Of a DNA stretch of 64,000 bases, positions 1 through 11,111 are shown in pieces. The DNA is from Rhodoferax sp. TS-BS-61-7 (lineage in GTDB: Bacteria; Pseudomonadota; Gammaproteobacteria; Burkholderiales; Burkholderiaceae_C), in contig NZ_PTQY01000002.1 of the NCBI RefSeq assembly GCF_002943465.1, positions 310,001 to 374,000 of the forward strand, written 5' to 3'. Within the stretch, counting starts at the first letter, position 1. Each line of letters opens with the position of its first letter. The notes beneath the pieces were generated by a model. That model was not told the origin of the DNA. It did no database searches and saw nothing but the letters and a program-made list of their open reading frames with translations. Both the position numbers and the translations under genes were made by a program.

Positions 1-2952
1 GTGGCATCCAGCGTCACCGCACAGGGCCTGCGGCGCTTCAAGTCCATCATCCTGCTCAACGGCTTTGCGCAAAACACCTTACCCTTTGTGGCCGAAGAGC
101 TGGGCGAACGTGCGCTGGCCGCCATGCTTTACGCCCAGGGCTGGGACGTGTGGCTGCTCGAATACCGCGTCAGCCCCTTTCTGCGCGCCTCGGCCCGGCT
201 CTCCAGCATGGATGACATTGGCGCCTGCGACCTGCCGGCCGCGGTCAACCACGCGCTGGCCGTGTTGCAGGCTGAGCGCATCGAGCCCGAGTTGCTGCCC
301 GGCCAGCTCAGTGTGTTCAGCCACTGCGTGGGCTCGGCCTCTACCGCTATGGCTTTGCTGGGTGGGCACCTCATGCACGAGGCGGGCAAACCCAAAGTGG
401 CGGCGGTACTGTTCTCGCAGTTTCAGCCCTATGTGATTGGCTCCGTTACCGCGCAAATGCGCCTGCAAGTGGCCTCGCTCATGGTCAATGCGCTGGGCCT
501 GGAGTATGTGAACTTTGCTGCCGGAACGGCCCAGGCCAACGGCTTGCACGCCCTCATGGACCGGGCGTTTGCCAGCTTCCACTACGACGAGGCCGAGCGC
601 TGCCCGCACGAGCACGACCTGCGCGTGCACCAGCCCGACAGCACCTCGTGCAAGCGCATGGCCGGTTTCTTGAGCCGCTTGTTCCGCCACGACCAGCTCA
701 TTGAAAGCCAACCCGGCCGCCCCGGCACGCACGAGAAGCTGGACCTGTACTTTGGCCGCACCAACCTGGGTGTGTTCTTGCACGGCGCCAAGTGCGTGGA
801 GTACGAGCACCTGGTGGACGCCGATGGCCAGAACATCTATGTGACGGACGAAAACGTGCGCCGCTACCTGGGCATGCCCGTCATGCTGCTGCACGGGGCC
901 GACAACGTGCTGTTCGACCAGGAGTCGCTGCACGAAACCCAGCGCCAGTTCAGCCGCGCCTTTGGCGGGCAGCGCTTGGCCAGCAAGCTGGACCGCTTTC
1001 TGGTGGCACCCGAGCATGCGCACTTTGACTGCACCATCGGCAAGCGGGCGCCCGAGGTCATCTTCTCGGAGGTGGTGGACTTCTTCAACCAAGCCCAGGC
1101 CGCGGACCTGCCCGAGCCCATGACGCAAAACCGCCTCCGGGCCCGCCTGCCGCGCACCGGCCCGCTGACGGGCTGGGTACGCCGCGAGGGCGCAGACACC
1201 GTGCTGCGCGTGTGGATGGAGGTGGACAACTCGCAGGCAGACACGGCGGTAGGTGCCATGACGCTGCTCTCGGTGGGGCGCCAGCGCACCGTGCAAGCCT
1301 GGCCACTGGTCAGCAGCCCGCTGGAGGGCCTGGTGGGCGTGGCAAAAGACGCCTCACCGGACCAAAGCATTGTGTATGCCGTGGCCGACCTGCAGGTGCC
1401 AGCTGACTGGCAAGGCGCTATCACCGTGGCCATGGTGAGCCTGCACCGCATTGCGGCCGATGCACCTGCCGATGGTGCTGCCCACACACTGCATTGGCCC
1501 ACGGTGTGGGGGGCTCCGGTGACCGTGGAAGACGTGGCGCACAGCGCCGGGCGCAGCCCGGTGCCCGCAGTGCCACCCTCGGCCGAGGCCGCAAATGCGG
1601 ACTACCGGCAAACCCTGGCGCAGGGTCAGGGCGCCGCAGGCTGGGAGCTGGCCCCCACGGCCATGGCCGTCCCCCATGCGGTGGGCCATGGCGTGCTGCA
1701 GCCCCAGCCGCTGGACCTGACACTGGACGATGCCGTGGCCCTGCTGCGGCCACTGGCCGCGCTGGTGCGCGAGCAGCGCGCCGTGGCCTTGCGTGCGCAG
1801 CCCGGCACGCTGTCGCGCCAGCGCCGCAGCCTGCGCTGGATGCGCGACTGCGTGCTGCGCCTGCAGGGCCAGCTGCTGACCCCGCAGGCCGGCTTGCGCT
1901 TTGTGGCGGCCACCTGCCGCCACCCGGGCATTACCGAGTTTGAAGCGGCCCGCAGTGACCACACCCTGCAGCAGCTGGCCCTGCGCCAGCGGCAGGCGCC
2001 GGCCTCGCTGATGTGGATGCTGGGTGACCAGATTTATGCCGATGCGCGGGCCGGTCTGGCCTCGGGCAGCTCGCCGATTGAAGCGCTGCTGCCGCGTTAC
2101 CGCGAGGCCTTTGGTTCAACCGGCTTCAGGCAACTGGCGCGCAGCCTGCCGCTCTACATGGCGATGGACGACCATGAGATTGCCGACAACTGGAGCCGTG
2201 ACGAAGAGCGCCTGGGCACTGAGCGCGCCGTGCTCACGCGCAACGCGCTGAGCGCCTTTGCGGCCTTCCAGCGTGCCCACGGCCCCGCACCCCTGGGACC
2301 GCAGGGGCACGACGGAGCGGTTTCACACGCTGCAGCGGCATTTCTTTCGCTCAACACGCGGGTGCACCGCAACCGCGCGCTGGGCACCGAGCGGCGCCTG
2401 CTGGAGCCCGGCCAGTGGCCGGTGCTGGAGGCTTGGCTGCTGCAGGAGCAGGCGCGTGGCCACCACGCCAAGTTCATCGCCACGGGCGCGGTGCTGGCAC
2501 CGGGCCTGGTGCAGGGGCTTGGCCGGCCTTCGCCCCGGTCCACCGACAACTGGCAGTTTGCCGAAGGCGACCGTCAGCGCGTGTTGGACTTCATTGCCGA
2601 GCAGCGCATCAGCAATGTGGTGTTTCTGTCGGGCGATTACCACTGCGCGGCCAGCGCCACCATCACCTTCAGCCACAGCCCGGTGAAGGCCTATGCGCTG
2701 GTCACACCGCCACTGCATGCACCGCTGCGTTTTGCCAACGTGGCCGCCAGCGATGTGCTGGCGCAGGAGACGGTGCCGCTGGCAGGCGGCAGTGCGCAAA
2801 TCGTGGCCCAGGCCTGGAACGGCGATGGCTGGCTGGAATGTGAGCTGGAGCCCTTGGCCAACGGGGGCCAGCGGTTGCGCGCCAGCTTCAGCATGCGCCG
2901 CTTTGATGTGGCCACGCCTGACCAGGTGCAGATCGACTGGACCTTGGGCTGA
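1..2952 (+). CDS. alpha/beta hydrolase - PhoD-like phosphoesterase fusion protein (5' end probably outside the window)
   Basis: The reading frame is open from the first base, and the GTG at base 1 has no visible upstream region, so the protein probably starts before the window. Residues about 13-370 form an alpha/beta hydrolase. The nucleophile elbow reads SHCVGS around residue 109, so Cys stands where lipases have Ser, as in PHA synthases. An Asp candidate (HGADNVLFD) and a His candidate (HAHFDC) follow. This type of hydrolase is known as a domain attached to GMC/cholesterol-oxidase-like flavoproteins. Residues about 620-980 carry PhoD-family metallophosphatase motifs: CRHPG, LGDQIYAD near 673, DDHEIADNW near 723 and LSGDYHC near 877. 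The substrate is unknown; a lipid or sterol-like ester or phosphoester is an inference from the relatives. It lies upstream of clpB but is separated from it by a heat-shock promoter. Confidence 0.8.
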   Translation: MASSVTAQGLRRFKSIILLNGFAQNTLPFVAEELGERALAAMLYAQGWDVWLLEYRVSPFLRASARLSSMDDIGACDLPAAVNHALAVLQAERIEPELLPGQLSVFSHCVGSASTAMALLGGHLMHEAGKPKVAAVLFSQFQPYVIGSVTAQMRLQVASLMVNALGLEYVNFAAGTAQANGLHALMDRAFASFHYDEAERCPHEHDLRVHQPDSTSCKRMAGFLSRLFRHDQLIESQPGRPGTHEKLDLYFGRTNLGVFLHGAKCVEYEHLVDADGQNIYVTDENVRRYLGMPVMLLHGADNVLFDQESLHETQRQFSRAFGGQRLASKLDRFLVAPEHAHFDCTIGKRAPEVIFSEVVDFFNQAQAADLPEPMTQNRLRARLPRTGPLTGWVRREGADTVLRVWMEVDNSQADTAVGAMTLLSVGRQRTVQAWPLVSSPLEGLVGVAKDASPDQSIVYAVADLQVPADWQGAITVAMVSLHRIAADAPADGAAHTLHWPTVWGAPVTVEDVAHSAGRSPVPAVPPSAEAANADYRQTLAQGQGAAGWELAPTAMAVPHAVGHGVLQPQPLDLTLDDAVALLRPLAALVREQRAVALRAQPGTLSRQRRSLRWMRDCVLRLQGQLLTPQAGLRFVAATCRHPGITEFEAARSDHTLQQLALRQRQAPASLMWMLGDQIYADARAGLASGSSPIEALLPRYREAFGSTGFRQLARSLPLYMAMDDHEIADNWSRDEERLGTERAVLTRNALSAFAAFQRAHGPAPLGPQGHDGAVSHAAAAFLSLNTRVHRNRALGTERRLLEPGQWPVLEAWLLQEQARGHHAKFIATGAVLAPGLVQGLGRPSPRSTDNWQFAEGDRQRVLDFIAEQRISNVVFLSGDYHCAASATITFSHSPVKAYALVTPPLHAPLRFANVAASDVLAQETVPLAGGSAQIVAQAWNGDGWLECELEPLANGGQRLRASFSMRRFDVATPDQVQIDWTLG

Positions 2953-2967
2953 GGGTTGCGGGTCGCG

Positions 2968-3003
2968 TGGCACGCTGTTTGATGTGGGTCAAACAGCGTG
3001 CCA
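2968..3003. repeat. 15-bp perfect inverted repeat between the hydrolase fusion gene and clpB
   Basis: The arms TGGCACGCTGTTTGA (2968-2982) and TCAAACAGCGTGCCA (2989-3003) are perfectly complementary around a 6-base loop. The repeat lies 16 bases after the stop of the upstream gene and about 27 bases before the -35 of clpB. It lacks a T-run, so it is not a standard intrinsic terminator on either strand. It could be an RNA 3'-end stabilising hairpin or a repressor operator. It does not resemble the CIRCE element. Confidence 0.6.
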
Positions 3004-3029
3004 ATGTCCGCTGGCGTACGCGCACCGGG

Positions 3030-3055
3030 CTTGAAATGGGGCACCATGGCCCCAA
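3030..3055 (+). promoter_or_regulatory. sigma-32 (RpoH) heat-shock promoter of clpB
   Basis: CTTGAAA at 3030-3036 and CCCCAA at 3050-3055 are separated by 13 bases. This matches the E. coli sigma-32 pattern (CTTGAA, 13-14 bases, CCCCAT) except for the last base. The distance to the clpB ATG at 3093 leaves a 5' leader of about 30 bases, which holds a purine-rich site (ACGAGAG) before the start. Confidence 0.8.
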
Positions 3056-3092
3056 GCTGGGTAGCATTCCATAAATCGTCACGAGAGCCGCC

Positions 3093-5693
<2,601 letters not shown>

Positions 5694-5720
5694 AGCCAAC
5701 TGGTACCCGCCAATGAAAAA

Positions 5721-5743
5721 TGCGCCGGAGACGGTGCGTTTTG
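5721..5743 (+). terminator. intrinsic terminator after clpB
   Basis: TGCGCCG (5721-5727) pairs with CGGTGCG (5732-5738), with two G-T wobbles, over a GAGA loop. TTTTGTTGTT follows. An A-run (AAAAA) just before the stem gives some terminator character on the opposite strand, where the convergent gene at 5767 ends. Confidence 0.7.
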
Positions 5744-5766
5744 TTGTTGGGCGTTGGCTGAATGCT

Positions 5767-6120
5767 TCAGGCCGCTACGGGTGCCATGCTGTCCCAGGCG
5801 GCTCCGGCCTCGGCGGCGTACATCAGGGCGGGGCCGCCGCCCATGTAGACACACACGGACAGCATTTCGTCCAGCTCGACGCGGGTGCAGCCCAGCTTGT
5901 GCAGCGCCTTGATGTGAAACCCAATACATCCTGAGCAATGCTGGGTGATGCCAATGGCCAGTGCGATCAGCTCCTTGTGCTTGGCGCTGATGGCGCCGTC
6001 TGCCATTGCAGCCTTGGCGAGTTGCCCAAAACCTTGCAGAGCATCCGGCTGCGCCTTGCGCAAAGTGCCCAGGTTGTCGTTGATGTTTTTGATCAGGGTG
6101 TTGTGGTCAAAGCTGCTCAT
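5767..6120 (-). CDS. carboxymuconolactone decarboxylase / AhpD-family protein
   Basis: This is a 117-residue protein of the all-helical AhpD-like fold. The family fingerprint is visible: an acidic residue in KHKELIALAIGI followed by HCSGCIGFH, which is the C-x2-C-x3-H motif of AhpD-type peroxidase or disulfide-reductase proteins. Members either protect against peroxides as thiol reductases or, without the Cys pair, act in muconolactone decarboxylation; the CxxC argues for the redox role. I chose the ATG at 6118-6120 (MSSFDHN) because CGGAGA precedes it and the upstream extension is unlike the family. The gene is convergent with clpB. The substrate is unknown. Confidence 0.88.
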   Translation of the reverse strand: MSSFDHNTLIKNINDNLGTLRKAQPDALQGFGQLAKAAMADGAISAKHKELIALAIGITQHCSGCIGFHIKALHKLGCTRVELDEMLSVCVYMGGGPALMYAAEAGAAWDSMAPVAA

Positions 6121-6239
6121 ACCAGTCTCCGGGGCTGAAAGCTTGACTGTAGGCAGCACCACGCTTGGCTGCTTTGACCCTGCGCAAACAACTGCAGGGC
6201 TCGATACAACTACCCTTTCAAGAGAGCAGATTTAGTACT

Positions 6240-6293
6240 AAATTGGCCTGTAGCCCCCGTCGATATTGCGCAAGCAGCTATCAAATACATAGT
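6240..6293 (+). repeat. dispersed intergenic repeat, copy A
   Basis: This copy of a family of about 54 bp starts AAATTGGCCTGTAGCCCCCG and continues with ATTGCGCAAGCAGCTAT, then ends in a weak hairpin (GCTAT / ATAG). It lies between the start of the AhpD-like gene and the end of the yehW-like gene, both minus strand. Other copies are at 10537, 22440, 37932 and 43948 (minus), with one inside a gene at 55902. Confidence 0.85.
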
Positions 6294-6314
6294 GGCTGCT
6301 TGGCCACCCGTGCT

Positions 6315-7079
6315 TCACACATCCCACTGTACCCGCCGCGCCAGGCGTTCAAACGCCATGTCGGCGGCTACGGCCAGCAGGCCGACCAGCACGGCGCCTT
6401 GCAGCACGTAGGCGGTGTTGAAGCCGGATAGGCCGACGATGATGGGGGAACCCAGGGTCTTGGCACCCACGGTGGAGGCGATGGCGGCGGTGCCGATGTT
6501 GATGATGACGGAGGTGCGCACACCGGCCATCCACAGGGGCAGGGCTAGCGGCACCTGCACCTGCCACAGCTGCTGCCACGGCCCCAGGCCCATGGCGCGG
6601 GCGGACTCTTGCACCGGCTGAGGGACTGATTCCACACCGGCCAGCGTGGCCTGCAGCACGGGCAGCAGGCCAAACAGCGAGAGCGCCAGCAGGGCCGGCA
6701 ACTCCCCAAAACCCACCACAGGCACCGCCACCGCCAGCACGGCCACGGGCGGAAAGGTCTGGCCCATGGCGGCAATGGTTTCCAGCAGCGGGCGAAAGGC
6801 ACGGCCTGCCGGGCGCGTAGCGGCCAGGCCAGCCGCGGTGCCCAGCACCACCGATACCACGCTGGACAGCAGCACCAGGCCCAGGTGCTGCCACAGCAGC
6901 GCGGCCAGCGGCTCCTGCAGGTAGACCGGGCGCGGCAGCGCGGGGAACAGTGCGGCAAACAGGGGCTGGCTGTGCGGCAGGCCGTAGGCCAGCGCCAGCA
7001 GCAGGGCCAGGGTCCACAGCAGGCGGTCGGTCCACCAGGCGCGGGCAGGGCGCGGGGCGTTCACCACATCGTTAGCCAT
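6315..7079 (-). CDS. yehW: osmolyte ABC transporter permease, YehW-like
   Basis: This 254-residue inner-membrane permease of the ProW/OpuCB type has several hydrophobic helices and the permease-ATPase contact loop ([23 protein letters not shown]). It is the last gene of a four-gene unit in the same order as E. coli yehZYXW: binding protein, long permease, ATPase, short permease. The start is the ATG at 7077-7079 (MANDVV), overlapping the end of the ATPase gene by 8 bases, which implies coupled translation. In E. coli this system is a low-affinity glycine-betaine-type importer with stress-related expression. The true substrate here could be betaine, choline or another quaternary amine. Confidence 0.9.
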   Translation of the reverse strand: MANDVVNAPRPARAWWTDRLLWTLALLLALAYGLPHSQPLFAALFPALPRPVYLQEPLAALLWQHLGLVLLSSVVSVVLGTAAGLAATRPAGRAFRPLLETIAAMGQTFPPVAVLAVAVPVVGFGELPALLALSLFGLLPVLQATLAGVESVPQPVQESARAMGLGPWQQLWQVQVPLALPLWMAGVRTSVIINIGTAAIASTVGAKTLGSPIIVGLSGFNTAYVLQGAVLVGLLAVAADMAFERLARRVQWDV

Positions 7080-8013
7080 GGTGCTGGGCTTCCAGCAGGT
7101 CCGCCGCGCGCACCTGGCCCAGCGTCTGCCCCGCAGCATCCACCACACGCAGCGCGGACACAGCCTGCGCCGCCATATGAGAGAGGGCTTCGCGCACCGT
7201 GGCCGTGTCGTTGATCTGCGCCACGGGCTCAGGGTCAGTCAGCGGCTGCATCAACGGCGCAATGGGCCGCAGCGAGAGCAGCTTGAGCCCACGGTCGGCG
7301 CGGCCCAGAAAGTCCGCCACAAAGTCGTTGGCCGGCGTGGCCAACAGCTCCAGCGGCGTGCCCACTTGCTCCACGCGGCCCTGGCGCAGCAGCACGATGC
7401 GCGTGGCCAGCAGCAGGGCTTCGTCGATGTCGTGCGTGACCAGCACAATGGTTTTGCCAGACGCCTGGTGCACACGTTTGAGTTCCTGCTGCAACGCCGC
7501 GCGTGTCACCGGGTCCAGCGCGCCAAAGGGCTCGTCCATCAGCAGCACATCGGGGTTAGCCGCCAGCGCGCGTGCCACGCCCACACGCTGCTGCTGCCCG
7601 CCTGACAGTTGGTGTGGGTAGCGGTCGCGGTACTGCGCGGGCTCCATGGCAAACAGCGTCAGCAGCTCGGTCACTCGCGCTTCTATGCGCTCAGCGCTCC
7701 AGCCCAGCAGCTGCGGCACGGTGGCAATGTTGCGTGCCACCGTCCAGTGCGGAAACAGGCCCACCGACTGGATGGCATAACCCATGCGCCGGCGCAGGTC
7801 GCGCACGTTGAAGCTGTAGATCTCTTGCCCGTCCAGCAAAATGCGGCCACCGTCGTGGTCCACCATGCGGTTGATCATCTTGAGCGCGGTGGACTTGCCC
7901 GAGCCCGAGGGACCGATGAGCACCAGCAGTTCGCCGCGCGCAATGTTCAGCTGCAGGTCGGTGATGGCGGGTGTGCCATCGTAGGACTTGCTGGTGTGGT
8001 CAAACGTGATCAT
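7072..8013 (-). CDS. yehX: osmolyte ABC transporter ATP-binding protein, YehX-like
   Basis: This 313-residue ATPase of the ProV/OpuCA group drives the importer encoded around it. Walker A is [10 protein letters not shown], the signature is [16 protein letters not shown], and Walker B is [16 protein letters not shown] followed by the switch His in VTHDIDEA. The C-terminal 60-70 residues ([20 protein letters not shown]) look like a CBS half, which in this family senses ionic strength or nucleotides. The start overlaps the upstream permease gene by 4 bases (8010-8013), so translation is coupled. Confidence 0.92.
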   Translation of the reverse strand: MITFDHTSKSYDGTPAITDLQLNIARGELLVLIGPSGSGKSTALKMINRMVDHDGGRILLDGQEIYSFNVRDLRRRMGYAIQSVGLFPHWTVARNIATVPQLLGWSAERIEARVTELLTLFAMEPAQYRDRYPHQLSGGQQQRVGVARALAANPDVLLMDEPFGALDPVTRAALQQELKRVHQASGKTIVLVTHDIDEALLLATRIVLLRQGRVEQVGTPLELLATPANDFVADFLGRADRGLKLLSLRPIAPLMQPLTDPEPVAQINDTATVREALSHMAAQAVSALRVVDAAGQTLGQVRAADLLEAQHHG

Positions 8014-9185
8014 GCGGTGGGGGTTTCCAGCAGCGCGGCCAGCGCCTTGAACAGGGCATCGGCCAGCACGGCCAGCAGCACGATGGGCAGCACGCCCAGC
8101 ATCACCAGCTCGTTGGCCGCGCTGAACAGGCCATCAAACATGATGCTGCCCAAGCCCCCGGCGCCCACCAGCGCAGTCACCGCGGCTAGGCCCGTGGTCT
8201 GCACCACCGCCGTGCGCAGACCGATCAGCAGCACTGGCAAAGCCAGCGGCAGCTCCACCTGCCACAGCACCTGCCAGGGCGCCATGCCCATGGCGCGTGC
8301 GGAGGTGGTGGCCGCGGCCGGCACCTGCTCCAGCCCGGCCAGTGTGGAGCGCACGATGGGCAACAACGCATACAGCAGCAACGCCAGCACCGCAGGTGCC
8401 AGGCCCACGCCGCTGATGCCCATTTGCCCCAGCACGGGCGCGTGCGCTGCTGCCCAGGCCAGCGGCGCCATCAGCAGGCCAAACAGCGCGATGGACGGAA
8501 TGGTCTGGATCACATTGAGCACCGGAAACAGCGCTTTGCGCAGCCGCGGTGTGCGGGCCATGGCCCAGGCCAGCGGCACGCCAATACCCACGGCCGGCAT
8601 GGTGGCCAGCAGTACGATCTGCAGGTGGCGCAGCACGGCCGCGCCAAACACATCGCTGCGGTTGGCGTACTCCTGCGCGATGGACAACTCTTGCCCTGTA
8701 TCCAGTGTCGCCAGCACCGCCAGCAAGGGCAGGCTGGCCGCCATCAGCACCGCCAAGCGCGCCAGCGTGGCCAGCCGCAGCCGTGCCACGGCGTCCAGCG
8801 CCACCAGCCATGCAAGGCCGGCCAGCGTCCAAAAGCCAGCGCCCAGTGCAGTGCGGTGCAAAGATGATTCGGTTCGCGCCACATGGTGGGCATGTGCGCC
8901 GGCCAGCAGCCACAGGGCGGGCAGTGTGGCGGCCATGGCCACTATCACCAGCGCCTGGGTGGCGCGGCGGTGGGCCTGCAAAGTGGCGATGGCCAATGCC
9001 GACAGCAGCGCCATCGCCAGCCAGACCCAGGGGCCCAGCAGCACATCAACCAAGTAAACGGGCTCGCCCGAGAGCAGGCGGTTGGGCGCCACGCGCACAA
9101 AGGGCAGGGCCCAGGCGCCGGCCAGCGCCAGTGCAGCACACAGCGCCAGCACCGGGTTACAGCGCTGAGGGGGCGTGTCCGCCAC
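8010..9185 (-). CDS. yehY: osmolyte ABC transporter permease, YehY-like long form
   Basis: This is a 391-residue membrane protein. The N-terminal half (about 1-170) adds several extra hydrophobic helices, and the C-terminal half is a standard ProW-type permease with the coupling loop SARAMGMAPWQVLWQVELPLALP. The extra N-terminal membrane domain and the length match E. coli YehY rather than the shorter OpuCB/ProW. It follows the binding-protein gene by 8 bases and overlaps the ATPase gene by 4. Confidence 0.9.
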   Translation of the reverse strand: MADTPPQRCNPVLALCAALALAGAWALPFVRVAPNRLLSGEPVYLVDVLLGPWVWLAMALLSALAIATLQAHRRATQALVIVAMAATLPALWLLAGAHAHHVARTESSLHRTALGAGFWTLAGLAWLVALDAVARLRLATLARLAVLMAASLPLLAVLATLDTGQELSIAQEYANRSDVFGAAVLRHLQIVLLATMPAVGIGVPLAWAMARTPRLRKALFPVLNVIQTIPSIALFGLLMAPLAWAAAHAPVLGQMGISGVGLAPAVLALLLYALLPIVRSTLAGLEQVPAAATTSARAMGMAPWQVLWQVELPLALPVLLIGLRTAVVQTTGLAAVTALVGAGGLGSIMFDGLFSAANELVMLGVLPIVLLAVLADALFKALAALLETPTA

Positions 9186-9193
9186 GGCGGCGG

Positions 9194-10123
9194 CTATTTC
9201 AGGAAGCCCTTGCTGTGCAAGAAGGTGGTGGCGACCTTGCGTGGGTCTTGGCCTTCGAGCTGGATGCGCGCGTTCAGCATCTGCAGCGTGGGGCCGTCCA
9301 GCGCCTTGAAGATGGGCGCCAGTACGGTGGCAATGGCGGGGTACTTCTTGAGCACCTCCTCACGCACCAGCGGCGCGGGCGCGTAGACGGGCTGCACGCC
9401 TTTGGGGTCGTCCATCACCACTAGGCCCAGCGCGGCCACGGGGCCGTCGGTGCCGTAGGCCATGGCGGCGTTCACGCCCGATGTTTTTTCGGCCGCGGCC
9501 TTGATGGTGGCCGCGGTGTCGCCACCGGCCAGCACCAGCGTTTGGTCGGCCCGCAGCTTGAATCCATAGGCCGCCTGGAAGGCCGGCATGGCATCTGCCC
9601 GCTCCATAAATTCGGCCGAGGCCGCCAGCTTGAACGCGCCGCCCTTGGCGATGTAGCGCCCCATGTCGTCCAGCGTGCGCAGCTTGTTGGCGGTGGCAAC
9701 GTCGCGGCGCACGGCAATCGCCCAGGTGTTGTTGGCGTTGGCCGGCTCCAGCCAGACGATCTTGTTCTTTTCCATGTCCATCTTCTTGGCCAGCTCGTAA
9801 CCTGCGCGCAGGCTCTTCCAGGCCTTGTTGCCCTCGTCGCCCAGCATGAAGGCGCCGTTGCCGGTGTACTCGGGGTAGAGGTCAATCTCGCCGGCCAGCA
9901 GGGCGGTGCGCACCACCTTGGTATTGCCCAGCGCGACCTTGTTTTCGGTCTTGATGCCGTTGGCCTCTAGCGCCAGCACCACGATGTTGCCCAGCAGCTT
10001 GCCTTCGGTGTCGATCTTGGAGCCCACGCGCACGGGGCTTTGGGCCTGGGCGCCCCAGCTGGCCAGCAGGCCGGCAGCCAGCACCAGCAAGTGGCGACGC
10101 ATAAAGAGAGAGGATGTACGCAT
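9194..10123 (-). CDS. osmF: osmolyte ABC transporter periplasmic binding protein, OsmF/YehZ-like
   Basis: This is a 309-residue periplasmic binding protein of the OpuAC/ProX class. Residues 1-27 form a signal peptide (RRHLLVLAAGLLASWGAQAQ, cleavage after AQA). The mature part starts SPVRVGSKIDTEGKLLGNIV, a form typical of YehZ/OsmF. It is the first gene of the yehZYXW-type unit, which sets the substrate. I place the start at the ATG at 10121-10123, preceded by GAAAGG; an internal ATG seven codons later (10102) is also possible. The upstream region to 10240 is shared with the divergent DUF427 gene, and I see no clear promoter in it. Confidence 0.92.
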   Translation of the reverse strand: MRTSSLFMRRHLLVLAAGLLASWGAQAQSPVRVGSKIDTEGKLLGNIVVLALEANGIKTENKVALGNTKVVRTALLAGEIDLYPEYTGNGAFMLGDEGNKAWKSLRAGYELAKKMDMEKNKIVWLEPANANNTWAIAVRRDVATANKLRTLDDMGRYIAKGGAFKLAASAEFMERADAMPAFQAAYGFKLRADQTLVLAGGDTAATIKAAAEKTSGVNAAMAYGTDGPVAALGLVVMDDPKGVQPVYAPAPLVREEVLKKYPAIATVLAPIFKALDGPTLQMLNARIQLEGQDPRKVATTFLHSKGFLK

Positions 10124-10239
10124 GGCAGGGCCTTTCAAATGTGGGCACAGGATAAGCGAAAGCGAATAGCCCGGGTAGCCCCCGGATGGACTGTGCTGTG
10201 GTGGAATGGGAGCCCCTGAATGTGACCCTGGAGCCTGCA

Positions 10240-10521
10240 ATGAAAGCGATTTGGAACGGTACCGTAATAGCCGAAAGCAATGACACCGTGCTGGTGGAAG
10301 GCAACCACTACTTTCCCGCCAGCGCCCTGAACCGTGACTACGTGCAGTTCAGCAACCACAAGACCAGCTGCGCCTGGAAAGGCCAGGCCAGCTACTACTC
10401 GTTGATGGTGAATGGCGAGATGAACATCGACGCCGTCTGGTACTACGCCGACCCCAAACCCGAAGCCGAGATGGTGCGCGACCGCGTGGCCTTCTGGAAG
10501 GGCGTGCAGGTCACTGCGTAG
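10240..10521 (+). CDS. DUF427 family protein
   Basis: This is a 93-residue protein of the DUF427 fold, a small beta-rich domain of unknown function common in bacteria. Family features seen are KAIWNGTVIAESNDTVLVEGNHYFP near the N terminus and SYYSLMVNGE followed by AVWYYADPKPEA in the C-terminal half. The start is taken as the ATG at 10240, since the upstream in-frame ATG at 10186 adds residues not seen in the family. A copy of the dispersed repeat begins 16 bases after its stop codon. Confidence 0.85.
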   Translation: MKAIWNGTVIAESNDTVLVEGNHYFPASALNRDYVQFSNHKTSCAWKGQASYYSLMVNGEMNIDAVWYYADPKPEAEMVRDRVAFWKGVQVTA

Positions 10522-10536
10522 GCTGATTTATTGGCT

Positions 10537-10590
10537 AAATTGGCCCATAAGCCACGTGGAATATGCGCGAGCAGCTACTGATTTGGTAGC
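10537..10590 (+). repeat. dispersed intergenic repeat, copy B
   Basis: This repeat copy reads AAATTGGCCCATAAGCC, then GTGGAATATGCGCGAGCAG, and ends in the hairpin GCTAC-N7-GTAGC (10574-10590). It lies 16 bases downstream of the DUF427 gene, in the same orientation as that gene, and upstream of the small acidic ORF at 10668. Confidence 0.9.
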
Positions 10591-10667
10591 GTTGGGCTAG
10601 TGTTTAAGATGCGCAAAGTCTGCAAGAGGCTTATCAAACGCCACCAAACCTTGAAGGGAGAACCACA

Positions 10668-10967
10668 ATGACCAGCCACAACACACCCCACAACGGAGAC
10701 TTTGCCTCCCTCCTGGAGGAAAAAGCCAAGAACGCGCCTGGGCCTGCCGCTGACAGTGCGGCCCCCCTTGCAGCGATTGACTCTGCCATCGCCGCCCAGC
10801 GCCCTCAGACCATCGATGACGTGTTGGTACATGGTGAAGCACCCAATGACGAATTTTTGGAAGAGTGGAACGAACTGAATAGTCTTCCTGAAGTTTCTGA
10901 CGAAGAGTTGGCGCGGCAGGCGCTGAACGCTCCGGGGGACGATGGCGATATCAATACGCCGGAGTGA
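10668..10967 (+). CDS. small acidic hypothetical protein
   Basis: This 99-residue protein is rich in Asp, Glu, Ala and Pro with no signal peptide or membrane segment, so it is probably cytoplasmic and partly disordered. The ATG is preceded by a strong ribosome binding site (GAAGGGAGAACCACA), which supports translation. A clear intrinsic terminator follows, making it a single-gene unit. I do not recognise the family and cannot assign a function. Confidence 0.7.
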   Translation: MTSHNTPHNGDFASLLEEKAKNAPGPAADSAAPLAAIDSAIAAQRPQTIDDVLVHGEAPNDEFLEEWNELNSLPEVSDEELARQALNAPGDDGDINTPE

Positions 10968-10995
10968 GTTTGCGCGGGCCCGAGACTACTTGCGG

Positions 10996-11039
10996 CCCGA
11001 TTCCTGTAGGTGTATTCCTACGCCAAGTCGGGATTTTTT
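10996..11039 (+). terminator. intrinsic terminator downstream of the acidic small ORF
   Basis: CCCGA (10996-11000) pairs with TCGGG (11028-11032), with an inner GTAGG/CCTAC stem, followed by TTTTTT at 11034-11039. It ends transcription from the ORF at 10668. Confidence 0.8.
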
Positions 11040-11111
11040 CCTCTGGTGCCAACTGCGTGCGTCAGCCAAACTGACGTCGTGGTTTATCAAGTCACCACGT
11101 AAGGAAAATCC

